This document shows positions 7,565 through 12,488 of a stretch of 12,488 nucleotides of DNA, one piece after another. Every line of letters starts with the position of its first letter. The first letter of the stretch is position 1. This DNA is from Natronohydrobacter sp. Its GTDB lineage: Bacteria; Pseudomonadota; Alphaproteobacteria; Rhodobacterales; Rhodobacteraceae. Location of the stretch: positions 1-12,488 of the forward strand of contig SKSL01000183.1 of NCBI GenBank assembly GCA_007123015.1, written 5' to 3'. A program made the translations under genes and the position numbers. Under the pieces are notes generated by a model, which was given only the letters and a program-made list of their open reading frames with translations, ran no database searches and had not been told where the DNA came from.

Positions 7565-7615
7565 CAGGGCGCATCCAGACCGTGCCAAGACGGCAGGATG
7601 CGCCCTGTTCTTTTT
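7565..7615 (+). terminator. Intrinsic terminator / processing hairpin between frcB and frcC
   Basis: CAGGGCGCATCC (7565-7576) pairs perfectly with GGATGCGCCCTG (7596-7607). Inside the loop CCGT (7580-7583) can pair with ACGG (7590-7593). A T-rich run, TTCTTTTT (7608-7615), follows immediately. This is a textbook Rho-independent terminator placed inside an operon. Such elements usually permit partial read-through and protect the 3' end of the upstream message, so binding protein exceeds membrane components. Confidence 0.85.
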
Positions 7616-7639
7616 CAAACAGATTGACGGGGGATGCGC

Positions 7640-8692
7640 ATGTCGCAAGAGACCGGACCCGCAACGAACCCGACCGAGCAGGTAGCGTCCTTCAGTGGCG
7701 GTCCATCCGGGTTCAAGGCAAGACTGATTACCCTGCTCTACACGATGCCCGCGATCGTACCGCTTTTCGTGCTGCTGCTGGCCGTGGCGATTTTCGGGAT
7801 CCTGCTGGGGGATCGCTTTCTGTCGCCTTTCGCGCTGACGCTGATCCTGCAGCAAGTCGCGATCATCGGCATTGTGGCCATGGCACAAGCCATCGTCATC
7901 CTGACCGCAGGGATTGATCTGTCCGTGGGGGCTGTGATGATTCTGTCCTCCGTGGTGATGGGCAAGTTCAGCGTCGATCTGGGACTGCCGCAAGAAGTGG
8001 CCATCCTTTGCGGGCTTCTATGCGGCATGTTATGCGGCTTCATCAGCGGTGTGCTGGTGGCCGTGGTCAAACTGCCCCCATTCATTGTCACGCTTGGCAT
8101 GTGGCAGATCGTCTTGGCCACGAATTTCCTCTATTCGCGCAGCGAAGTCATCCGCAGCCAGATCATCGCCGCTGAAGCGCCCTTGCTGCAATTCTTTGGC
8201 CGCACGATCAGTTTTGGTGGTGCGAATTTCACCTATGGCGTGATCTTCATGTTCCTGCTGGTGCTGGTGCTGACCTATGCGCTGGCGCATACGGCCTGGG
8301 GGCGGCATGTCTATGCTGTGGGCGATGACCCGGCTGCGGCAGAGCTTTCGGGCGTCAATGTCACCCGCACGCTGATTTCGGTCTATACGCTGGCCGGACT
8401 GATCTGCGCTTTCGCAGGCTGGGTGCTGATCGGGCGCATCGGCTCTGTGTCGCCACAATCGGGGCAATTTGCGAATATCGAGTCGATCACCGCTGTGGTG
8501 ATCGGGGGCATCTCGCTCTTCGGGGGGCGTGGCTCTGTGGCCGGGGCGCTGTTCGGGGCGCTGATTGTGGGCGTGTTCACGCTGGGCCTGCGCTTGCTGG
8601 GGCTTGATGTGCAATGGACCTATCTGCTGATAGGCTTGCTGATCATCTTCGCCGTCACTCTTGATCAACGTATCCGAAAGGCCGCCGCATGA
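7640..8692 (+). CDS. frcC: Sugar ABC transporter permease FrcC
   Basis: This is the inner-membrane permease of the fructose-type importer, RbsC/AraH family, and probably works as a homodimer. It has 350 residues with a hydrophilic N-terminal tail of about 28 residues, then roughly eight to ten hydrophobic segments spread to residue 340. Family motifs are LTAGIDLSVG (88-97), VKLPPFIVTLGM (143-154), YAVGDDPAAAELSGVN (225-240, the ATPase-coupling region) and GGISLFGGRGSVAG (289-302). I prefer the ATG at 7640 because GGGGGA (7629-7634) is 5 nt upstream. The in-frame ATG at 7634 lies within that Shine-Dalgarno and would add only two residues. The stop overlaps the frcA start by 4 nt (ATGA), which implies translational coupling. 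Confidence 0.92.
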   Translation: MSQETGPATNPTEQVASFSGGPSGFKARLITLLYTMPAIVPLFVLLLAVAIFGILLGDRFLSPFALTLILQQVAIIGIVAMAQAIVILTAGIDLSVGAVMILSSVVMGKFSVDLGLPQEVAILCGLLCGMLCGFISGVLVAVVKLPPFIVTLGMWQIVLATNFLYSRSEVIRSQIIAAEAPLLQFFGRTISFGGANFTYGVIFMFLLVLVLTYALAHTAWGRHVYAVGDDPAAAELSGVNVTRTLISVYTLAGLICAFAGWVLIGRIGSVSPQSGQFANIESITAVVIGGISLFGGRGSVAGALFGALIVGVFTLGLRLLGLDVQWTYLLIGLLIIFAVTLDQRIRKAAA

Positions 8693-9471
8693 GTGTGAAA
8701 CCTGTTCTGGCCGCGCGTGGTCTGGTCAAGCGCTATGGCCGCGTCACCGCCCTTGATCATTGCGACTTCGAACTGCTGCCGGGCGAGGTCATGGCCGTGA
8801 TCGGCGATAATGGTGCGGGCAAATCCACCATGATCAAGGCGCTGTCAGGCGCGATCCAGCCCGATGCCGGTGTGATCGAACTGGAGGGCAAGCCTGTCAC
8901 CTTCAACTCGCCGATTGCGGCGCGCGAGCATGGCATCGAGACCGTCTATCAGACCCTCGCGCTGTCGCCAGCGCTGTCGATTGCCGATAACATGTTCATG
9001 GGCCGCGAATTGCGCAAACCGGGGATCATGGGGCGCGTGTTCCACCAGCTTGACAAGCCTGAGATGCGTCGGCGCGCGCGTGGAAAACTGTCTGAGCTGG
9101 GGCTGATGACGATCCAGAGCATCGACCAATCGGTCGAGACGCTCTCGGGCGGGCAGCGTCAGGGCGTGGCCGTGGCCCGTGCCGCCGCCTTTGGGTCGCG
9201 CGTGATCATCATGGATGAACCAACGGCAGCCCTTGGGGTGAAGGAAGGCCAGCGCGTGCTGGACCTGATCCGCACTGTCAAGGCGCGTGGCGTGCCCATT
9301 ATCCTGATCAGCCACAACATGCCGCATGTCTTTGAAGTGGCCGACCGCATCCATATTCACCGTCTGGGGCGCAGGCTATGTGTCGTGCGGCCAGAAGACT
9401 GCAAGATGTCGGATGCAGTGGCGCTGATGACAGGGGCCATGCGAGCGGAAGACATCAAGCAGAGCGCCTGA
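8689..9471 (+). CDS. frcA: Sugar ABC transporter ATP-binding protein FrcA
   Basis: This is the cytoplasmic ATPase that powers the FrcBCA importer. It has 260 residues, so it carries one ABC domain instead of the tandem pair of RbsA/AraG/XylG, as in the Sinorhizobium FrcA. All nucleotide-site motifs are intact: Walker A GDNGAGKST (39-47), Q-loop Gln88, signature LSGGQ (152-156), Walker B VIIMDEP (172-178) and H-loop His209 in ISHN. Two copies would be needed per transporter. The ATG overlaps the frcC stop (ATGA) and its own TGA shares its A with the frcK ATG (TGATG), so frcC, frcA and frcK are translated as a coupled set. Confidence 0.93.
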   Translation: MSVKPVLAARGLVKRYGRVTALDHCDFELLPGEVMAVIGDNGAGKSTMIKALSGAIQPDAGVIELEGKPVTFNSPIAAREHGIETVYQTLALSPALSIADNMFMGRELRKPGIMGRVFHQLDKPEMRRRARGKLSELGLMTIQSIDQSVETLSGGQRQGVAVARAAAFGSRVIIMDEPTAALGVKEGQRVLDLIRTVKARGVPIILISHNMPHVFEVADRIHIHRLGRRLCVVRPEDCKMSDAVALMTGAMRAEDIKQSA

Positions 9472-10118
9472 TGCCGATGGACAGCCTGACACAGGATGCG
9501 CGCCTTGTGCTGGCACAGCTTGACGCTGTGCCAGACCGCGCGGGATTTCGGCTTGTGCTCGGCATCGCGGGGCCGCCGGGATCGGGGAAATCGACCTTGG
9601 CGGCGCATGTGACCGAAATGCTCAATATGCGCCGCCCTGACAGCGCTGTGCTGCTGCCGATGGACGGGTTCCACCTTGATAATGTCGATCTGGACCGGCT
9701 GGGGCTGCGCGCGATCAAAGGGGCGCCGCAGACCTTTGACGCAGCGGGATTTGTCGCCCTGCTGTCGCAGGCACGGCAAGCCGGGCAGGTGATCCGCTAT
9801 CCAGTATTCGACCGAAATCAGGATCGCGCCTTGCCGGATGCCGGTGAGATTGGGGAAACGGTCGACACTCTGGTGGTCGAGGGCAACTACCTGTTGCTGC
9901 CAGAGGGCGCATGGGCCCGGATCCCCGCGCTGCTGGACCTGAGCGTCATGCTGCGCCCGTCGATCAAGACGCTGGAAGCGCGCTTGCTGGCGCGTTGGAC
10001 CGGCTTGGGCTTGTCTCGTGAAGAGGCAGAGAAGCGCGCACTCGGCAATGATCTGCCCAATGCGCAGCGCGTCCTGACAGACAGCACCACGGCAGATCTG
10101 ACCCTGCCGCAAGCGTGA
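9471..10118 (+). CDS. frcK: FrcK, P-loop kinase of the fructose transport operon
   Basis: This is a predicted cytoplasmic ATP-dependent small-molecule kinase related to the uridine kinase / pantothenate kinase / phosphoribulokinase group. It has 215 residues. The Walker A loop is GPPGSGKST (34-42). MDGFHLDN (64-71) is the substrate-side motif shared with PanK-like kinases. VVEGNYLL (135-142) is the Walker B-like strand, and ARWTGLGLS...NDLPNA near 174-198 resembles the lid and C-terminal signature of this group. The start at 9471 gives the TGATG junction with frcA. A longer in-frame ORF from 9378 would run back inside frcA and is unlikely. Homologues end frc operons in rhizobia. To my knowledge their phosphoryl acceptor has not been proven. 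A sugar kinase role is plausible from context, but the fold is not that of known fructokinases. Confidence 0.85.
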   Translation: MPMDSLTQDARLVLAQLDAVPDRAGFRLVLGIAGPPGSGKSTLAAHVTEMLNMRRPDSAVLLPMDGFHLDNVDLDRLGLRAIKGAPQTFDAAGFVALLSQARQAGQVIRYPVFDRNQDRALPDAGEIGETVDTLVVEGNYLLLPEGAWARIPALLDLSVMLRPSIKTLEARLLARWTGLGLSREEAEKRALGNDLPNAQRVLTDSTTADLTLPQA

Positions 10119-10382
10119 AACCCGCGCACTGAGGCTTCAGCCTGAGCGCTAGAGTGACCACCGATCAGCTTGAGCCATCAAGATGTCAGCCAAGCGCGCT
10201 GAGCCGCGCAGCGTCGGGCCGCGGTGCGGCGATCCGACCGTCGGGTTATAGCACTTTATGGCAACCAAATCCGCGCGAAAGTAAAGCTATGCGTGTTTGG
10301 CTACCAAATCGCCGTGCCGTGGGGGCGGCCCGGCAATGCGCGGCTCAGTATTTTTGATCATCGGCGCGATGCCTCAAGCTGT
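10119..10382. other. Convergent gap between the frc and isomerase-kinase operons
   Basis: These 264 nt separate the 3' ends of frcK and the PfkB kinase gene. I find no convincing gene: the small open frame at 10154-10357 has no ribosome-binding site and no recognisable sequence. A weak hairpin is possible at 10124-10149 (GCGC...GCGC outside, AGGCT/AGCCT inside), without a T-run. A T5 run at about 10351-10355 precedes a CATCG/CGATG stem. A repeated 12-mer lies at 10260-10310. No classical bidirectional terminator is evident. Confidence 0.4.
10260..10310. repeat. Pair of GGCWACCAAATC direct repeats
   Basis: GGCAACCAAATC (10260-10271) and GGCTACCAAATC (10299-10310) differ at one base and lie 39 nt apart. 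The second sits in a small palindrome, TTTGG-CTA-CCAAA (10296-10308). Two spaced, operator-like sites are unusual between convergent 3' ends. They could be chance or a relic of a lost promoter. Confidence 0.3.
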
Positions 10383-11372
10383 TCATTGGGTACTCTGGGC
10401 AAGCGGTTTTCCAAGGCGGATCAAGCCATCGGTCGCGGCCTCGCCCGCCAGACAGGCCCGCGCGGCCCGGAAGGCCAGCGCGACCACATCGGCGCGCTTC
10501 CAGCCCTCATGCAACCCATGCAGGATGCCTGCGGCAAACGCATCCCCTGCCCCCACGGCGCTTACGATCTCTTCGGACGGAACAGGCGGGGCTTCGAACA
10601 GCTCAGAGCCCTCGGCCCCGGCCCAGACCACCCATCGCGCTGAATGCAGGACCACCGCTTGGCGCACACCGCGCGCCAGCAAGGCCCGCGTTGCGCCCTT
10701 CATCCCATCCAGATCATTGGCATCGCGAATTGCATGGCCAGTGACGCGGGCGGCCTCGACCTCGTTAAGCAAGAGAATATCGACCTGCGGCAACACGGCC
10801 TCGACGCGTGTGCGAAAGCTTTCAGCGACGGACGAGACCAGATCGACGCAAGTCAGCATGCCCAGACCGCGCGCCTTTTCCAGAACTTGTGCGGCATGGC
10901 TGCGCCCATCGTCCTGCACCTGATCCAGCGCGGCCAGCAACCCGATATAGCCCAGATAGAAGATCTGCGCAGGCGCGCAATGCAGGTCGATATCGGGCAG
11001 GTCGAACAGGTCCCCGGCTCCACCATGATAGAAGAATGTCCGGCTGTCGCCGCGCACATTCATCACATGCGTTTGCGCAGTTGCCGCGCGATCGGTGCGG
11101 CGGATATGCTGGCTCGGCACTCCGGCTTCGGCGCAAAGCGCCAGCAGCTTGTCGCCTGCGTCATCCTGACCGATCAGCCCCATCGGAATGACCGGATAGG
11201 GCGCGCCCATCATGACCAGATCACAGGACACATTCGCCGCGCCCCCACCCAGCGCCTGACGCTGCGCCGAGATCTCGACCAGATCCGACTTGTCCGGCCA
11301 GCGCGGGATATCGTGGACGATATCAAGGATCCAGTTGCCTGCGCAGATGATCCCGCACCGCGCCGCACTCAT
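10383..11372 (-). CDS. PfkB/ribokinase-family carbohydrate kinase
   Basis: This is a predicted cytoplasmic ATP-dependent sugar kinase. At 329 residues it has the normal family length. The N-terminal PfkB signature is ALGGGAANVSCDLVMMGA (40-57), and the C-terminal one is VSAVGAGDAFAAG (270-282), with anion-hole glycines and the catalytic base Asp277. LLLNEVEAARVTG (200-212) is the usual NxxE magnesium/ATP region. Nothing in the sequence fixes the substrate; fructose, ribose, ketohexoses and 2-keto-3-deoxygluconate are all handled in this family. Its ATG overlaps the stop of the upstream isomerase gene by 4 nt (ATGA), so it is the last gene of a coupled oxidoreductase-isomerase-kinase operon. 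The ribosome-binding site is weak (GAGAAG-like), consistent with translational coupling. Given the upstream aldose-ketose isomerase, a ketose kinase such as fructokinase is my preferred guess. Confidence 0.88.
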   Translation of the reverse strand: MSAARCGIICAGNWILDIVHDIPRWPDKSDLVEISAQRQALGGGAANVSCDLVMMGAPYPVIPMGLIGQDDAGDKLLALCAEAGVPSQHIRRTDRAATAQTHVMNVRGDSRTFFYHGGAGDLFDLPDIDLHCAPAQIFYLGYIGLLAALDQVQDDGRSHAAQVLEKARGLGMLTCVDLVSSVAESFRTRVEAVLPQVDILLLNEVEAARVTGHAIRDANDLDGMKGATRALLARGVRQAVVLHSARWVVWAGAEGSELFEAPPVPSEEIVSAVGAGDAFAAGILHGLHEGWKRADVVALAFRAARACLAGEAATDGLIRLGKPLAQSTQ

Positions 11373-12040
11373 GGAGTGATCTTCTCGTTCCAGAGCAGGC
11401 GATAGGCGGGTTCATCTTCCTCGATCTGGCTGAACCGCCCAATCCCGTCGCGGAAGAAATTGTCTTTCATGTCGTCATTGCATTGGCTGACTTCGGCCAC
11501 AAAAACCGTTTCACCCTCGCCCCAGAAACTATGCTGCAACCCGCGCGGGATGGTGATGCTCTGGCCTGCGCGCAGCTTGTGGACGCGGCCAAAGGCCGGG
11601 GCTTCAGCGCCGTCGATCAGCACAGTGTCTTCCAGCGGTTCGCCATGCGCAGGCGTGACTGTGCCTGCCTCGGAGAATTCGACACAAAGCGTGCCGCCAC
11701 CGCGCACGATGATATCTTCCAGCTTGACCTTATGGGCGTGAAACGGGGTCACTTGCTCTGGTTCCACAAAAAGCAGTTTTTCGGCATAGGGCCGCTCTCC
11801 CGGCAAACCGGCAATGCCGTTGCGCAGGCAGAACAGCACCAGCCCCAGCCTTTCAAAATCGCCAAGGCCGAAATCCGTCACATCCCAGCCGATCTGCCGC
11901 TCTGACAGCCAGGCATGGCGCGCAGGGTTGGCGCGGTGATCCGCTGGGGTCCAGCTGGCGAAATCGGGCATGGCCCAGTGATGTGCGGCCAGAAGGGCCT
12001 CGGCCTTGCGGATGGCAGCATTGATGCGGGATCGTTTCAT
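11369..12040 (-). CDS. D-lyxose/D-mannose-type cupin sugar isomerase
   Basis: This is a predicted metal-dependent aldose-ketose isomerase of the D-lyxose ketol-isomerase family (E. coli O157 Z5688-like), which interconverts D-lyxose/D-xylulose and D-mannose/D-fructose. It has 223 residues, close to the usual length of about 227. The cupin metal site is visible as TPFHAHKVKLEDII, with His101, His103 and Glu108, and the fourth ligand His170 in GLQHSFWGEG. This matches the three-His one-Glu manganese site of characterised members. RGGGTLCVEF (113-122) is a typical cupin strand turn. Its start overlaps the stop of the oxidoreductase gene by 4 nt and its stop overlaps the PfkB kinase start by 4 nt. 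The family call is strong. Which sugar is physiological (mannose, lyxose or a rarer one) cannot be told from sequence. Confidence 0.9.
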   Translation of the reverse strand: MKRSRINAAIRKAEALLAAHHWAMPDFASWTPADHRANPARHAWLSERQIGWDVTDFGLGDFERLGLVLFCLRNGIAGLPGERPYAEKLLFVEPEQVTPFHAHKVKLEDIIVRGGGTLCVEFSEAGTVTPAHGEPLEDTVLIDGAEAPAFGRVHKLRAGQSITIPRGLQHSFWGEGETVFVAEVSQCNDDMKDNFFRDGIGRFSQIEEDEPAYRLLWNEKITP

Positions 12041-12488
12041 TGCGGATACTCGACTGTTTGAGTGGTGTTCCGGGTTCCAGCGGCAAGCGCAGCCGTCAGG
12101 ATCGCATGATGGGCTGCGGCCTCGTCCGGGGTGGCGCAGGGAAAGCCGCGCGCGTCGCCACCTGCCAGTTCATCGACAAAGGCCGCCCACATCTGCTGGA
12201 TCGCGTCAGGAAAGCCGAATTCGAAAATGCCGCCGGTGATGGTCGGGAAAAGGGGGGTGTAGCCCAGATCCTCGGTCTGCCATGTCTGCGCACCGCCGGG
12301 TGTATACTGCATGAACTGCCATTGCCGGGGCGATTTCGTGGTGAAATAGGCCGATCCACGCATACCAAGCACGCGGATCGACCATGTATTCGCCTCGCCC
12401 GGTGCGATGCGCCATGTCTTCAGGATCAGCGGGAAGCCGGGCTGATCCGGTGTTTCGACCCTGCCGGTGATGGTCGCATTATCCCATG
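12037..12488 (-). CDS. Gfo/Idh/MocA-family oxidoreductase, C-terminal part only
   Basis: The frame is open from the right window edge to the TGA at 12039-12037, giving 150 residues of what should be a protein of about 340-390. The visible part matches the C-terminal beta-sheet domain of Gfo/Idh/MocA dehydrogenases: a substrate-side sheet ending near TWSIRVLGMRGSAYF, then GGIFEFGFPDAIQQMWAAFVDELAG and the terminal DEAAAHHAILTAALAAG helix that closes this fold. The NAD(P)-binding Rossmann domain and the catalytic Lys motif (EKP) lie outside the window, so activity cannot be judged. It overlaps the isomerase start by 4 nt (ATGA) and is upstream in the same operon. The substrate is unknown; polyols, inositols and sugars are usual for the family. 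Confidence 0.85.
   Translation of the reverse strand, partial: WDNATITGRVETPDQPGFPLILKTWRIAPGEANTWSIRVLGMRGSAYFTTKSPRQWQFMQYTPGGAQTWQTEDLGYTPLFPTITGGIFEFGFPDAIQQMWAAFVDELAGGDARGFPCATPDEAAAHHAILTAALAAGTRNTTQTVEYPQ

Noticed and set aside
9357..10112. Minus-strand 251-codon open frame opposite frcK
   Set aside because: frcK on the other strand carries clear Walker and substrate motifs and an operon junction; the antisense frame has neither motifs nor a plausible start.
10124..10149. Hairpin just after frcK as its terminator
   Set aside because: The stem is interrupted, its inner loop is two bases, and no T-tract follows.
10154..10357. Small plus-strand frame of 67 codons in the convergent gap
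   Set aside because: It starts with GTG without a Shine-Dalgarno, and its composition shows no domain, signal peptide or membrane segment.
1..12488. Mobile elements, CRISPR, tRNA or rRNA genes, defence systems
   Set aside because: No transposase or integrase motifs, regularly spaced repeats, cloverleaf-forming stretches or rRNA-like sequence were seen; all large coding regions are metabolic, transport or regulatory genes.

Overview
The window reads as chromosomal DNA of a GC-rich alphaproteobacterium, most likely from the Rhodobacteraceae/Paracoccaceae. The pointers are strongly G/C-biased third codon positions, a lysC-ptsP pair in the alphaproteobacterial style, an alphaproteobacterial-type hemE, and a complete frcR-frcBCAK set like the one characterised in Sinorhizobium. 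This assignment is inferred from gene content. No rRNA, tRNA, CRISPR array, transposase or phage gene was seen.

Left part (1-4893), housekeeping genes. The window opens inside hemE (plus strand, 5' end missing), whose stop codon lies inside a 31-nt near-perfect palindrome. A small GNAT acetyltransferase follows on the plus strand. Convergent to it, the minus-strand pair lysC (aspartokinase) and ptsP (enzyme I of the nitrogen PTS) forms an operon with a 29-nt gap. Inside lysC there is a well-placed Shine-Dalgarno and ATG that could give a separate regulatory (beta) subunit.

Middle part (5030-10118), sugar uptake. A ROK-family repressor (frcR, minus) is divergent from frcB-frcC-frcA-frcK (plus): periplasmic binding protein, permease, single-domain ATPase and a P-loop kinase of unproven substrate. 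frcC/frcA and frcA/frcK overlap at their stop/start codons. frcB is separated from frcC by a strong intrinsic-terminator hairpin, which should make the binding protein far more abundant than the membrane parts. The 239-nt divergent region holds an AT-rich inverted repeat abutting a plausible frcB promoter.

Right part (10383-12488), a convergent minus-strand sugar catabolic operon. A Gfo/Idh/MocA oxidoreductase (N-terminal part beyond the window), a D-lyxose/D-mannose-type cupin isomerase and a PfkB-family kinase are joined by two 4-nt ATGA overlaps. With the Frc transporter alongside, the simplest reading is ABC import of free fructose or mannose-like sugars, cytoplasmic aldose-ketose isomerisation, then ATP-dependent phosphorylation. 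The true substrate is not settled by sequence.

Nothing here looks like a wholly novel defence or mobile system. The points of most interest are the transporter/isomerase/kinase/oxidoreductase grouping, the unexplained FrcK kinase, the possible internal lysC start, the hairpin between frcB and frcC, and the loss of the usual ROK zinc motif in FrcR.
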